A stretch of 64,000 bases of DNA from Nocardioides alkalitolerans DSM 16699 (lineage in GTDB: Bacteria; Actinomycetota; Actinomycetes; Propionibacteriales; Nocardioidaceae): positions 868,001-932,000 of the forward strand of contig NZ_AUFN01000010.1 of NCBI RefSeq assembly GCF_000426525.1, in the 5' to 3' direction. Under the pieces are notes generated by a model. The model did no database searches. It was not told where the DNA came from and saw only the letters and a program-made list of their open reading frames with translations. Positions 29,014-38,193 of this stretch are shown here, piece by piece (the stretch's first letter is position 1; every line of letters begins with the position of its first letter). Both the position numbers and the translations under genes were made by a program.

Positions 29014-29055
29014 GCCGTACGTCGGCTCACCACCGCCTGGTGCAGCACCGCCTGA

Positions 29056-29125
29056 TGTAACGCGGTGTCCGGGTCACTGCACACGTGTTCTGCCACGTGT
29101 GGAGTGACTCGGACACCGCGTTACA
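29056..29125. repeat. long intergenic inverted repeat (two stacked stems)
   Basis: Arms 29056-29078 and 29103-29125 pair over 23 bp with one mismatch (TGTAACGCGGTGTCC against its complement). After one unpaired G on each side, CACACGTG (29080-29087) pairs with CACGTGTG (29094-29101) around a 6-base loop. The structure lies between the efflux gene and the hydrolase at 29202. It may be a terminator, but its length and AT content suggest a mobile or repetitive palindrome. Confidence 0.7.
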
Positions 29126-29201
29126 CGTCTCTGGGCTCCTGGGGCGGGCACCGTTCCCGGACCGCGCCCATCCAGCCACCGCTCGGGTACGAAGGACCAC
29201 C

Positions 29202-29840
29202 GTGACCGCACGCGCCCTGCCCGACGACGCCCTGACCCGCCACGACGTGACCGACCCGGTCGGGCTCGTGCTGATGCTCCACGGCGGCAAGGAGCGGTCG
29301 GAGGCGCCGGTCGACGGCCGGAGCGCCTCGTGGCGCCGGTCGGCGGCCATGCAGCGCTCGGTCGCCCCGGAGCTCGCCGAGCGCGGGCTCTCCACCTGGC
29401 TGCTGCGCTACGCCGTCCGGGGCTGGAACGGCGGCGCCCCCGTCGCCGACGCCCGTGCGGCGCTCGACCAGGTCGCGCGCACCCACCCGGGCCTCCCGGT
29501 CGTGCTGCTCGGACACTCCATGGGCGGGCGTACGGCGGCGCACGTCGCCGACCACGACGTCGTCGCCGGCGTGGTCGCCCTCGCCCCGTGGTTCCCGCCC
29601 GGCGAGCCGGTGCGGGCCCTGGCCGGCAAGCGTCTCCTCGCCGCGCACGGCAGCCGCGACAAGATCACGTCCCCGCGGGCGACCCGGGCGTACGTCGAGC
29701 GTGCCCGCGAGGTCGGGGCCGACGCCGAGTTCCGCGACATGGGCCCGGTCGGGCACTACATGTTCCGCCGGGCTGCCGCGTGGAACGCGGCCGCGGTCGA
29801 GGGCTGCCTCGACCTGCTCCAGCTGTCCGACCGCCGCTGA
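29202..29840 (+). CDS. small alpha/beta hydrolase
   Basis: GTG 29202 follows GAAGGA. The 212-residue protein has LVLMLHGGKE (oxyanion loop), the nucleophile elbow GHSMGG with Ser106, an acid in HGSRDKITSP and a catalytic His in GPVGHYMFRR. This compact dienelactone-hydrolase-like form lacks a lid. There is no export signal. The substrate is unknown. It is convergent with the DJ-1/PfpI gene, with a strong hairpin between them. Confidence 0.85.
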   Translation: MTARALPDDALTRHDVTDPVGLVLMLHGGKERSEAPVDGRSASWRRSAAMQRSVAPELAERGLSTWLLRYAVRGWNGGAPVADARAALDQVARTHPGLPVVLLGHSMGGRTAAHVADHDVVAGVVALAPWFPPGEPVRALAGKRLLAAHGSRDKITSPRATRAYVERAREVGADAEFRDMGPVGHYMFRRAAAWNAAAVEGCLDLLQLSDRR

Positions 29841-29933
29841 CCCCGCGGCGCGCCGTTCCCGCGCCGACGCACCCCCGCCGACGCGACCCGACGCGACCCC
29901 ACCCGAGCCGACGCGAGCCGGCCCCCGACGCAC

Positions 29934-29988
29934 CGACGGGTGCGGTCCCGGCCCGACAACTGTCGCGGGCGTGGGACCGCACCCGTCG
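29934..29988. terminator. bidirectional terminator hairpin between convergent genes
   Basis: CGACGGGTGCGGTCCC (29934-29949) and GGGACCGCACCCGTCG (29973-29988) form a perfect 16-bp stem, with a 23-base loop that itself contains GCCCG/CGGGC. It lies between the stop at 29840 (plus) and the stop at 30035 (minus), so it can serve both. The preceding 60 bases are low-complexity GACGCGACCC-type repeats. Confidence 0.75.
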
Positions 29989-30034
29989 AGGTGCGGAGCG
30001 AGGACCGCGGGTCCCCGCCTCGGACGGCCGGGCG

Positions 30035-30592
30035 TCAGCCGGCCTGCAGCGCGGTGGCGATCGCGTCCACGAACGCCGGCAGGTCGTCGGGGTTGCGGCT
30101 CGTGATGAGAGTGCCGTCGACGACGACCTCCTCGTCGACCCACTCGCCGCCGGCGTTGCGCACGTCGTCGGCCAGGCTCGGGAAGCTCGTGAGCCGACGG
30201 CCCTGCACCAGGCCCGCCGACACCAGCAGCCACGGACCATGGCAGATCACGGCGACCGGCTTGCCGGCCTCGAGCGCGGCGCTCACGGCCTTCTGGGCGG
30301 TGGCGTTGGTCCGCAGGTGGTCGGCGTTGACGGTGCCACCGGGGATCACGACGGCGTCGAACGCGGAGACGTCGAGGTCGTCGAGGCTGCCGTCGACGTC
30401 GACGGTGATGCTCTTGTCGGTGTCGCCCTGCATCGCCTGGATCGAGTCGCCCTCGGGCGCGAAGACCTTGACCTCGGCGCCCCGGGCGGTGAGGTCGTCA
30501 CGCGGCGTCGTGAGCTCGACCTCCTCGAAGTAGTCGCCCGCGATGATCGCGATCCTGCGGCCGCTCAGTCCGGTGGTGGCGGTCTCGCTCAT
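30035..30592 (-). CDS. DJ-1/PfpI family protein (type 1 glutamine amidotransferase fold)
   Basis: ATG 30592 follows GAAGGAG. The 185-residue protein has RIAIIAGDYFEEVELTTP with the conserved Glu, VVIPGGTVNADHLR and the nucleophile elbow VAVICHGPWLL (Cys117-His118). This is the PfpI/YhbO subgroup, linked to protein or nucleic-acid deglycase, protease or stress-protection roles whose physiological substrate is debated. No partners are evident. Confidence 0.9.
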   Translation of the reverse strand: MSETATTGLSGRRIAIIAGDYFEEVELTTPRDDLTARGAEVKVFAPEGDSIQAMQGDTDKSITVDVDGSLDDLDVSAFDAVVIPGGTVNADHLRTNATAQKAVSAALEAGKPVAVICHGPWLLVSAGLVQGRRLTSFPSLADDVRNAGGEWVDEEVVVDGTLITSRNPDDLPAFVDAIATALQAG

Positions 30593-30709
30593 GTCGGCTC
30601 CTTCGCTCGTGGTTCCCCGTCGCCGGGGCTTCCCTCCCGAACGTACGAGCCGATCCGCGCCCACCCATCGCCCTCAGGGGTGGCAGTCGCCCGGGTCGCC
30701 CGGCGCATC

Positions 30710-30742
30710 GCACCGGGGGCGCACCGGGGGCGCACCGGGGGC
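30710..30742. repeat. three perfect tandem copies of an 11-bp unit
   Basis: GCACCGGGGGC occurs three times without interruption, ending five bases before the stop codon of the methionine-synthase-like gene at 30748. It is likely a replication-slippage tract; no regulatory role is apparent. Confidence 0.8.
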
Positions 30743-30747
30743 GCGTC

Positions 30748-31752
30748 TCAGGCGTCGTCGAGGCGGCGGGCGGCGTCGTACACCGACCGCAGCAGCGCGG
30801 GCACGGCGGACGCCGGCGTCCCCGCGAGCCCGCACGCGGGCGCGAGCCCGAACGTCGGACCGGGCTCGAGCCCGACCATCTCCAGCCAGCGCGTGACCGT
30901 CGTCGCGACGTCCCGCTCGCCCACGACCGTCTCGGCCCGCGGGTCGACGGCGCCGAGCACCAGGGTCACCCCCGCCTCGTTCGCCTCGGCCAGCGCGTCG
31001 ATGTCGGTCGCACCGAGGAGCGACAGGTCGGGCAGGAGCCCCTGGGCCCCGGCCCCGCGCAGCAGCGCCCACGGCACGCCCGGCGCGCACGCGTGCACCC
31101 ACGGCTCCCCGCCGGCGTCCCGCACGGCACCCAGCACCCGCGCGAGCACGTCGGAGGCCTCCGGCTTGTCGACGGTGCGGTGGCGGCCGAACCCGGACGC
31201 CGTCGGCACCCGGGCCTCGAGCACCGCGGTGAGGGCGGGCTCGTCGACCTGCACGACGATCCGGGTCGCGCCGGGCACCCGGCGCCGGATCTCCGCCACG
31301 TGCTCCGCGGCGCCCTCGGCGAGCGCCTCGCCCAGCTCGCGGCGCGCACCGTGGTCGGCCAGGATCTTGTCGCCGCGGGGCCGCTCGGTGGTGGCGGCGA
31401 GGGTCCACGGTCCGGTGAGCTGCACCTTGAACGGGCCGGTGTAGCCCTGCACCCGGTCCTCGAGCGTGTCGAGGTCCTGGCGGAGCAGGCTGCGGGCCCG
31501 GCGCTGGTCGTGGCTGGGCGCCCCGGACGTGCCGGTGAGGCGCCAGCCGGCCGGCTGGAGGTCGGCGTCGAGGCCGGTCTGCAGGCCCAGCGTGCGACCG
31601 GTCATCGCGGCGCCGGCGCCGCGGCCGGGCACCTCCGGCAGGTACGGCAGGCCGTCGCCGGTGCCGAGCAGGTCCAGCACCATCCGCACCGCCTCGTCGA
31701 GGTCGCCCTGGGTCTCCCCGGGGTGCGAGCCGACGCCCGTCGCGAGCGTCAT
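30748..31752 (-). CDS. methionine synthase-like protein (MetE C-terminal/UROD fold)
   Basis: ATG 31752 overlaps the mnmA stop (ATGA). The 334-residue protein corresponds to the MetE C-terminal barrel alone (full MetE is about 750). Landmarks are [55 protein letters not shown] and [11 protein letters not shown], the last two supplying likely zinc ligands. It is a standard companion of mnmA and cysteine desulfurase in actinobacteria. Whether it methylates homocysteine or another thiol is not established. Confidence 0.85.
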   Translation of the reverse strand: MTLATGVGSHPGETQGDLDEAVRMVLDLLGTGDGLPYLPEVPGRGAGAAMTGRTLGLQTGLDADLQPAGWRLTGTSGAPSHDQRRARSLLRQDLDTLEDRVQGYTGPFKVQLTGPWTLAATTERPRGDKILADHGARRELGEALAEGAAEHVAEIRRRVPGATRIVVQVDEPALTAVLEARVPTASGFGRHRTVDKPEASDVLARVLGAVRDAGGEPWVHACAPGVPWALLRGAGAQGLLPDLSLLGATDIDALAEANEAGVTLVLGAVDPRAETVVGERDVATTVTRWLEMVGLEPGPTFGLAPACGLAGTPASAVPALLRSVYDAARRLDDA

Positions 31753-32921
31753 CGGGCGGCCCCCGCGGCGGCCGTGGCGCTGGTGGCGGTGGCGGTGGCG
31801 CGCACCGTGGCCGCGATCGTCGCGGAGCCGACGACGCGCGTGCCGTCGTACACGACCACGGCCTGGCCGGGGGCGATGCCCTCGGCGGGGTCGAGGAGGT
31901 CGACGTGCACGGTCTGTGTGCCCTCGCCGTCGTCGTCGACCCGCAGCTCGGCGCGGTGCTCGGCCCCGTGGGCGCGCAGCTGCACCGTGCAGGCCATCGG
32001 CGCGCCGGGGCTCGGAGCGGCACCGCACCAGCGGGGCCGGTCCGCCCGCAGCGCGTCGACGCGGAGGCCCGCCCTCGGGCCCACCCGCACCGTGCCGGAG
32101 ACGGGCTCGATGTCGAGCACGAACCGGGGCTTGCCGTCGGGCGCGGGACGTCCGATGCGCAGGCCCTTGCGCTGGCCGATCGTGTAGCCGTAGGTGCCGG
32201 TGTGGCGGCCCAGCACCTCGCCGGTCGCGTCGTCGACGATGTCGCCCCCGTGGTTCGGGGCGCGGTCGCCGAGCTTCTCGGCGAGCCAGCCGGTGTTGTC
32301 GCCGTCGGCGACGAAGCAGATGTCGGTGCTGTCGGGCTTGTCGGCGACGAGCAGGCCGCGCTCGGCCGCCTCGCGCCGTACGGCGGGCTTCTCCGAGTCG
32401 CCGAGCGGGAAGAGCGAGTGCGCCAGCTGGGACTGGTCGAGCACGCCGAGCACGTAGGACTGGTCCTTCGCCGTGTCGCCCGCCCGGTGCAGCTCGACGA
32501 GCCCGTCGGCGCCCGTGCGCAGCTGCGCGTAGTGGCCCGTCGCGACCGCGTCGAAGCCGAGCGCGAGCGCCCGGTCGAGCACCGCCGCGAACTTGATCTT
32601 CTCGTTGCAGCGCAGGCACGGGTTCGGGGTGCGGCCCGCGGCGTACTCGTCCATGAAGTCGACCACCACGTCGTCGTGGAACTCGGCGCTCATGTCCCAC
32701 ACGTAGAACGGGATGCCGATGACGTCGGCGGCACGCCGGGCGTCGTTGCTGTCCTCGATGGTGCAGCAGCCGCGGGCCCCGCTGCGGTACGACGCGGGGT
32801 TGCGCGAGAGGGCGAGGTGCACGCCGGTGACGTCGTGGCCGGCCTCGACCGCGCGGGCGGCCGCGACGGCCGAGTCGACGCCGCCGGACATCGCGGCGAC
32901 CACGCGCAGGCGGCCGGTCAC
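31749..32921 (-). CDS. mnmA: tRNA-specific 2-thiouridylase MnmA
   Basis: GTG 32921 overlaps the desulfurase stop. The 390-residue protein has the PP-loop [12 protein letters not shown] (residues 11-22), Cys105 in [18 protein letters not shown], and the second catalytic Cys202 in [21 protein letters not shown] and C-terminal beta domains follow. It inserts sulfur at U34 of tRNAs for Lys, Glu and Gln, using persulfide from the adjacent desulfurase. The Ala/Thr-rich tail after [11 protein letters not shown] is probably disordered. Confidence 0.96.
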   Translation of the reverse strand: MTGRLRVVAAMSGGVDSAVAAARAVEAGHDVTGVHLALSRNPASYRSGARGCCTIEDSNDARRAADVIGIPFYVWDMSAEFHDDVVVDFMDEYAAGRTPNPCLRCNEKIKFAAVLDRALALGFDAVATGHYAQLRTGADGLVELHRAGDTAKDQSYVLGVLDQSQLAHSLFPLGDSEKPAVRREAAERGLLVADKPDSTDICFVADGDNTGWLAEKLGDRAPNHGGDIVDDATGEVLGRHTGTYGYTIGQRKGLRIGRPAPDGKPRFVLDIEPVSGTVRVGPRAGLRVDALRADRPRWCGAAPSPGAPMACTVQLRAHGAEHRAELRVDDDGEGTQTVHVDLLDPAEGIAPGQAVVVYDGTRVVGSATIAATVRATATATSATAAAGAAR

Positions 32922-34126
32922 CGCCGGACCCGCCGCGTCGCCGTGCGCGCGCGCTCGACGACGGGGCCGATCGCCGCGACGAGCGCGGCAACGTCGGCCT
33001 CGGTGCTGGTGTGGCCCAGCGAGAAGCGCAACGAGGAGCGGGCCTCCTCCTCGGACTGGCCCATCGCCAGGAGGACGTGGCTGGCCTGCGGCACGCCCGC
33101 CGAGCAGGCCGAGCCGGTCGAGACCTCGACGCCCTGGGCGTCGAGCAGCATGAGCAGCGAGTCGCCCTCGCACTCGGGGAACCGCAGGTTGGCGATGCCG
33201 GGCAGCTTCTCGGCGTCGCCCCCGTTGAGCACCACGTCGGGCACGACCGCGCGGACGCCCTCGACGAGGGTGTCGCGCAGGTGGCTGACGCGGGTGGCGT
33301 GGTCGACCTGCTCCTTGACGGCGCTCTCGAACGCGGCGGCGAGGCCGGCGACCGCCGGGACGCCGACGGTGCCGCTGCGCAGGTCGCGCTCCTGCCCGCC
33401 CCCGTGCAGCAGGGGCGTCAGGTCGAGACCGCGGCGGGCGACGAGGACGCCGGCGCCGTGGGGGCCGCCCACCTTGTGGGCGGTCGCCGTCAGCAGGTCG
33501 ACCCCGGAGGCGGCGACGTCGACCGGCACCGAGCCGACGGCCTGGATCGCGTCGGTGTGCACGGGGACGCCGTGGGCGTGCGCGGCCGCCACGACCGCCT
33601 CGACCGGCTGCAGCACGCCCGTCTCGTTGTTGGCCCACATGACGGAGACGAGCGCGACGGACGTGGGGTCGGCCACGAGCGTGGCCTCCAGCGCCGCGAC
33701 GTCGAGGCGGCCACGGGCGTCGACCGGCAGCAGCTCGAGCGTGGCGCCCTCGTGCTCGGCCAGCCAGACGGCGGTGTCGAGCACGGCGTGGTGCTCCACC
33801 GCCGAGACCAGCACGCGCACGCGGCGCGGGTCCGCCGCGCGGCGCGACCAGAAGAGGCCCTTGAGGGCCAGGTTGTCGGACTCCGTGCCGCCGGCGGTCA
33901 GCACGACCTCGCCGGGGCGGCAGCCGAGGGCGTCGGCGACCGTCTCGCGCGACTCCTCGACGACCCGGCGCGCCTCGCGTCCGGCGGCGTGCAGCGAGCT
34001 GGGGTTGCCGACGAGGTCGAGGTGCGCGACGAGTGCCTCACGGGCCTCGACCCGCATCGGCGTGGTGGCCGCGTGGTCGAGGTAGGCGCGGCGCGGGGCC
34101 GCGGGGAGGGGGGAGGTCTCGGACAT
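32918..34126 (-). CDS. cysteine desulfurase (IscS/NifS class)
   Basis: ATG 34126 starts a 402-residue PLP enzyme. It has [22 protein letters not shown], the PLP lysine Lys218 in [14 protein letters not shown] and the persulfide-forming Cys341 in STGSACSAG. It supplies sulfur to MnmA, the next gene and coupled by overlap, and probably to Fe-S cluster assembly. The short catalytic-Cys loop places it in the NifS/IscS class I group. Confidence 0.95.
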   Translation of the reverse strand: MSETSPLPAAPRRAYLDHAATTPMRVEAREALVAHLDLVGNPSSLHAAGREARRVVEESRETVADALGCRPGEVVLTAGGTESDNLALKGLFWSRRAADPRRVRVLVSAVEHHAVLDTAVWLAEHEGATLELLPVDARGRLDVAALEATLVADPTSVALVSVMWANNETGVLQPVEAVVAAAHAHGVPVHTDAIQAVGSVPVDVAASGVDLLTATAHKVGGPHGAGVLVARRGLDLTPLLHGGGQERDLRSGTVGVPAVAGLAAAFESAVKEQVDHATRVSHLRDTLVEGVRAVVPDVVLNGGDAEKLPGIANLRFPECEGDSLLMLLDAQGVEVSTGSACSAGVPQASHVLLAMGQSEEEARSSLRFSLGHTSTEADVAALVAAIGPVVERARTATRRVRR

Positions 34127-34130
34127 GACC

Positions 34131-35168
34131 TCACCAGGGTACGACGAGCACGGCCACCACCGCGGCGTGGTCGGTCCCCGTGACCCTCGTCGTGCCCACG
34201 TCGGCCACCCGCACCCGCTCGCCCACGAGCACGTGGTCGATCTGGAGCAGCGGCGGCGCCCAGATCCCGCCCCAGCCGCCGTGCTGGGGCCAGGTCGGCA
34301 TCCACCCCGCCCCGACGACCTCGGCGGCGGATCGGAGGCCGACGTCGCCGTACCGGCGCAGCGCCACGGAGTCGGGGGTCGCGTTGAGGTCGCCGACCAC
34401 CAGGTCGGCGCCGTCGTCGCGGACGGCGGCCCGCAGGAGGTCGTGGTCGCGGCGGGCGTCGGCCCGGTCGCCCACGGGCGCGAACGGGTGGACGGCGAGC
34501 AGGTCGAGCTCCCCGGCCTCGGTCGTCACGGTGGTGCGCCAGGAGTCGAAGACCGTGCCCAGGGGCTCCGCCGGCCCGAGCGGCAGGCGCGAGAGCACCA
34601 TCGTGCCCGCGGTCAGGCGGTCGTCACGGGTGTCGCCGGCGCGCTCGGGCAGGAGCGTCGCGAGGCCGGCGGCGTCGAGGCGGGCCAGGGCGTCGGTGGG
34701 CACCTCCTCCAGCACCAGCACGTCGACGTCCCGCTCCTCGACCAGCGCCACGACCTCGGCGGTCGCGGCCCGCCCCTCGAGCAGGTTGAGGTTCATCACG
34801 ACGAGCTCGTGGCCGTCGGCGTCCGTCGGGTCGCCCGTGACCTGCGGGGCGAACCAGGCGGCGTGCACCACGAGCCCCACGGTCGCGACGACGGCCGCGG
34901 CCCGCCAGGAGCGCCGGCGTCGCACCGGGCGCCGTACCAGCGCCGCGACGACGAGACCGACCAGCACCACGGCGTACGCCGGCAGCGCCAGCGGGGTGAA
35001 GGGCACGACGAGCACCAGCGCGTCGCGCAGCGGCGCCCACGGCTCGATCAGGCGGGCCAGGGTGAGGGCCGCGGCGGGCAGCAGGACGACCGCGAGCACG
35101 ACGGCGCCGAGCGCGGGCAGCAGGCGGGACGGGGAGGTGGGGCGCCGGGGCGCGTCGCTCGGCGTCAC
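34131..35168 (-). CDS. membrane-anchored endonuclease/exonuclease/phosphatase family protein
   Basis: GTG 35168 gives 345 residues; any longer start would enter the kinase gene's low-complexity end. Three hydrophobic segments (about 20-105, e.g. ALGAVVLAVVLLPAAALTL) are followed by an EEP domain: VVMNLNLLEGR, VLVLEEVP (catalytic Glu), LLAVHPFAP, VVGDLNATPDS and GTDHAAVVAV. The catalytic domain probably faces outside. Members hydrolyse phosphodiesters or phosphomonoesters; the substrate here is unknown. It lies four bases from the desulfurase gene. Confidence 0.85.
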   Translation of the reverse strand: MTPSDAPRRPTSPSRLLPALGAVVLAVVLLPAAALTLARLIEPWAPLRDALVLVVPFTPLALPAYAVVLVGLVVAALVRRPVRRRRSWRAAAVVATVGLVVHAAWFAPQVTGDPTDADGHELVVMNLNLLEGRAATAEVVALVEERDVDVLVLEEVPTDALARLDAAGLATLLPERAGDTRDDRLTAGTMVLSRLPLGPAEPLGTVFDSWRTTVTTEAGELDLLAVHPFAPVGDRADARRDHDLLRAAVRDDGADLVVGDLNATPDSVALRRYGDVGLRSAAEVVGAGWMPTWPQHGGWGGIWAPPLLQIDHVLVGERVRVADVGTTRVTGTDHAAVVAVLVVPW

Positions 35169-35199
35169 CCCGACAGCGTGCCAGGGCGTCGGAAGGGGC

Positions 35200-36789
35200 T
35201 CAGCCGCCGGTGACGGGCCCGGAGCCGGTGGCAGGGCCGCCACCGCCACCACCGCTGCCACCACCGCTGCCACCACCGCTGCCGGGGCCGGTCCCCGGCC
35301 CGTTGCCGGGGGCGCCCCCTCCGCCCGGTCCGTTGCCGCCACCGTTCCCCGGGCCCGTCGTGGGGGTCGGGACGAGGTCGTTCCCGGGTGCGGTGCCGGG
35401 GTCGGTGCCGGGGTCGGGCTGGGTCGCGGGGTCGGGCTCGGTCACCGGGTCGGTCACCGGGTCGGCCGTCGCCTCGGCGACGGGGGCCGTCACCGGCTCC
35501 GTCGTCGGCTCGCTCGTGGGCTCGGCGGTCGGCTCGGTCGTCGGCTCCGTGCTCGGCGCGGTGGTCCGGGGCGTCGAGGACGACGAGCCGCCGGAGCCGG
35601 CCGGCACCGGGTTCGCGGACGGCGCCGGGGTCGCCGAGGTCGTCGGCGCGGCGGGGGCCGGGTCCTCGGCGACGGGGTCGGGTCCGGCCGGGGCCGGGGC
35701 GGCGCCGCGCACGGTGAGGACGATCGCGAGCACCACCGCGGCGACGAGCCCGGCGAGCGCGGGCACCAGCACGCGTCGTCGGCGTCGGTCGCGGACGTCG
35801 GCGGGAGCGACCGGCACGATCGGGGCCACCGGGACGACGAGGTCGGTGGTGCCGGTGGCGGCCGGCCCGGCCCCGACGGGCGGGTGGCCGAGGAGCGCGA
35901 GCTCGGAGGCCTCCAGCGGCGACCAGCCCTGGGTGTCGTCGGCGGCGGGCAGGACGAGGGGTCCTGCGTCCCGGGACTCGTGGGCGGCGAGACGCTGCAG
36001 GCGCGCCGCTGCCTCGGCCGCCGTGGGCCGCGCGGTCGGGTCCGCGGCGGTGAGGCCGCTGAGCAGCGCCACCCACGACGGGCTGAGGCCGGCCGGCACG
36101 GCGGGCGCGCGGGTGAGCCGCGCGACGGCGACCTCGAGGACGGAGCCGACGTACGCCGGCCGCGCCGTCAGCGCCTCGAGGAGCACCAGCCCGAGGGCGT
36201 AGCAGTCGGTGGCCGGGGTCAGGTCGGGCTCGCCGCGCACCTGCTCGGGCGAGAGGTAGGCGGGCGAGCCGATCGTGGCGCCGGTGCGGGTGACGCGCAG
36301 CGACTCCCCCGCCAACCGGGCGATCCCGAAGTCGGCGAGGCGGGCCCGGCCGTGCGCGTCCAGGAGCACGTTGCTCGGCTTCACGTCCCGGTGCACCACG
36401 CCCGCGGCGTGCACGTGGGCCAGGGCGTCGGCGACCTGTGCCCCGATCTCGGCGACCCGGGCGACGGGCAGCGGCCCGGCGTCGTACGCCTGACGCAGGG
36501 TGCCGCCCTCCACCAGCTCGAGCACGAGGAAGGGGCGGTCGTCGTCGGCGGCGCCGACGTCGAGGACGGTGATGAGGCCGGGGTGGGCCAGCAGCGCCAG
36601 CAGGCGGGCCTCGTTGTCGAACCGGGCACGGTCGGCCTCGTCGGCGTGCAGGTCGCGCAGCAGCTTGACGGCGACGTCACGACCGAGCCGGCGGTCGGTC
36701 GCCCGGTGGACGTCCGCGAGACCGCCGCGCCCGAGGAGCGGACCGAGGGCGTAGCGGCCCGCGAGCACCCGTCCGTCCGTCGTCGTCAC
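35200..36789 (-). CDS. transmembrane serine/threonine protein kinase (PknB-like)
   Basis: GTG 36789 starts a 529-residue protein. The kinase domain (about 12-265) has the loop LLGRGGLADVHRA, Lys42 in VAVKLL, Glu60, HRDVKPSN with Asp135, DFGIARL and SPAYLSPEQ. A juxtamembrane linker leads to one membrane helix (about 339-361). The external part has no PASTA repeats; it is a TEPTTEPTAEPTSEP-type Thr/Glu/Pro stretch followed by a Gly/Pro/Asn-rich tail. It probably phosphorylates cytoplasmic targets; a folded sensor is not visible. Confidence 0.93.
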   Translation of the reverse strand: MTTTDGRVLAGRYALGPLLGRGGLADVHRATDRRLGRDVAVKLLRDLHADEADRARFDNEARLLALLAHPGLITVLDVGAADDDRPFLVLELVEGGTLRQAYDAGPLPVARVAEIGAQVADALAHVHAAGVVHRDVKPSNVLLDAHGRARLADFGIARLAGESLRVTRTGATIGSPAYLSPEQVRGEPDLTPATDCYALGLVLLEALTARPAYVGSVLEVAVARLTRAPAVPAGLSPSWVALLSGLTAADPTARPTAAEAAARLQRLAAHESRDAGPLVLPAADDTQGWSPLEASELALLGHPPVGAGPAATGTTDLVVPVAPIVPVAPADVRDRRRRRVLVPALAGLVAAVVLAIVLTVRGAAPAPAGPDPVAEDPAPAAPTTSATPAPSANPVPAGSGGSSSSTPRTTAPSTEPTTEPTAEPTSEPTTEPVTAPVAEATADPVTDPVTEPDPATQPDPGTDPGTAPGNDLVPTPTTGPGNGGGNGPGGGGAPGNGPGTGPGSGGGSGGGSGGGGGGPATGSGPVTGG

Positions 36790-36905
36790 GTGCCGGTCCC
36801 CCGTGTGCTGTCCGTGTCGTGGCCGTGTGCTGGCGGCGTGGTGGCTGCCGCCGTCGCGGAGTCGTCCCGCGTCCTGGGAGAGGTACCCACCGGGGGGCCG
36901 TCGAG

Positions 36906-38150
36906 TCAGCCCGTGGGCGGCGTCTCACCTCTCGCGGGCCGCTCCAGCACGGCGCGGACGACGAGCCCGGCGACCAGCGCCCAGAACGCGCCGCCGATGC
37001 CCCCGACGGTGACGCCGGCGGCGGCCACGAGCAGCGTGACGAGCGCGCTCGTGCGGCCGGCGGTGTCCTGGAGCGCGGTGAGGGCGGCGGCACCGAACGC
37101 CCCGAGCAGCGCCAGGCCGGCGACGGCCTCGACCAGGCCGGCGGGCGCGGCCGAGGTGACCGCCACGAGCGCTCCCGACAGCGCGGCCAGCACGAGGTAG
37201 GTGACGCCCGCGCTCAGGGCGGCGAGCCAGCGGCGGTCGCGGTCCGGGCCGGCCTCCTCCCCCGCGGCCAGCGCCGCGGAGAGGGCGGCGAGGTTGATGG
37301 CGTGACCGCCGAGGGGCGCTCCGGCCAGGGTGCCGACGCCGGTGACGGCCATCGCCGAGCGCCACGGCACGGGGTAGCCGAACGAGCGGAGCACCGCGGC
37401 GCCCGGCACGTTCTGCGAGGCCATGGTGACGACGTACAGCGGCAGCGCGATGCCGACGACCGCGGGCACGGTGAGCGTCGGGGTGGTCCACGTCAGCGCC
37501 GGCAGGAGCGAGCCGGTGACGGTGGTGCCGGTGCGCGCGAGCTCGACCGCGATGACGACGAGGCACGTCACGAGCGCGGCGGGCACGGCCCAGCGGGGCG
37601 CCAGCCGGGTGACGACCAGCCACGTGGCCACCACGGGCAGGGCGAGCAGCGGGATCGCCGCCACCGCCTCCACCGGGGCGAGCACCAGCGGCAGCAGGAT
37701 GCCCGCGAGCATCGCCTGCGCGAGCGCCGGCGGGATCCGCTCCACCGCACGCGCCAGCCAGGGCACGAAGCCCGTGAGCACCACCAGCACCCCGACGAGC
37801 GCGAAGGCGCCCACGGCCGCGGGCCACCCGCCGTCGACCGTGCCCGTGGCGACGAGCAGCGCCGCCCCGGGGGTCGACCACGCGAGCGTCACGGGCACCC
37901 GGTGCCAGGCGGCCAGCACGATGATCCCGACGCCGAACGCGACGGTCACGGCGAACAGCCCCGACCCGGCCTCCTCGGGCGTCGCGCCGACCGCGCGCAG
38001 GCCGGCGAGCACGACGGCGAACGACGAGGTGAAGCCGACGAGGGCGGTGACCACACCGGCGACGTACGGCGCCGAGCGGGCACCAGCGGCGCTCGGGGCC
38101 GACGTCTGGTCGCCGGAGCGGTGGGTGGGGGTACGACGCACGTCGCGCAC
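36906..38150 (-). CDS. benE: BenE family transporter
   Basis: GTG 38150 gives 414 residues (GTG 38141 is a close alternative). About 11-12 membrane segments carry the family's characteristic LAWSTPGAALL, PPALAQAMLAGILLPL, LTVPAVVGIALPLYVVTMASQNVPG and GAPLGGHAINLAALSAALAAG. BenE proteins import benzoate with protons, but many homologues have unknown ligands. It is divergent from an XRE-cupin regulator. No aromatic degradation genes are near. Confidence 0.88.
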   Translation of the reverse strand: MRDVRRTPTHRSGDQTSAPSAAGARSAPYVAGVVTALVGFTSSFAVVLAGLRAVGATPEEAGSGLFAVTVAFGVGIIVLAAWHRVPVTLAWSTPGAALLVATGTVDGGWPAAVGAFALVGVLVVLTGFVPWLARAVERIPPALAQAMLAGILLPLVLAPVEAVAAIPLLALPVVATWLVVTRLAPRWAVPAALVTCLVVIAVELARTGTTVTGSLLPALTWTTPTLTVPAVVGIALPLYVVTMASQNVPGAAVLRSFGYPVPWRSAMAVTGVGTLAGAPLGGHAINLAALSAALAAGEEAGPDRDRRWLAALSAGVTYLVLAALSGALVAVTSAAPAGLVEAVAGLALLGAFGAAALTALQDTAGRTSALVTLLVAAAGVTVGGIGGAFWALVAGLVVRAVLERPARGETPPTG

Positions 38151-38162
38151 CCTACCCCTGGC

Positions 38163-38178
38163 GTTCCGTATACGGAAC
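38163..38178. promoter_or_regulatory. perfect 16-bp palindromic operator between benE and the XRE-cupin gene
   Basis: GTTCCGTATACGGAAC is a perfect palindrome lying 13 bases upstream of the benE start and 16 bases upstream of the regulator start. It contains TATAC that could double as a -10. It can control both divergent genes and is the obvious target for the XRE-cupin protein. Confidence 0.75.
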
Positions 38179-38193
38179 AACGATGATGGGCGG

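Noticed and set aside
34180..37200. A 1006-residue plus-strand open frame over the EEP and kinase genes
   Set aside because: Low-complexity Arg/Ser/Gly translation antisense to genes with intact catalytic motifs.
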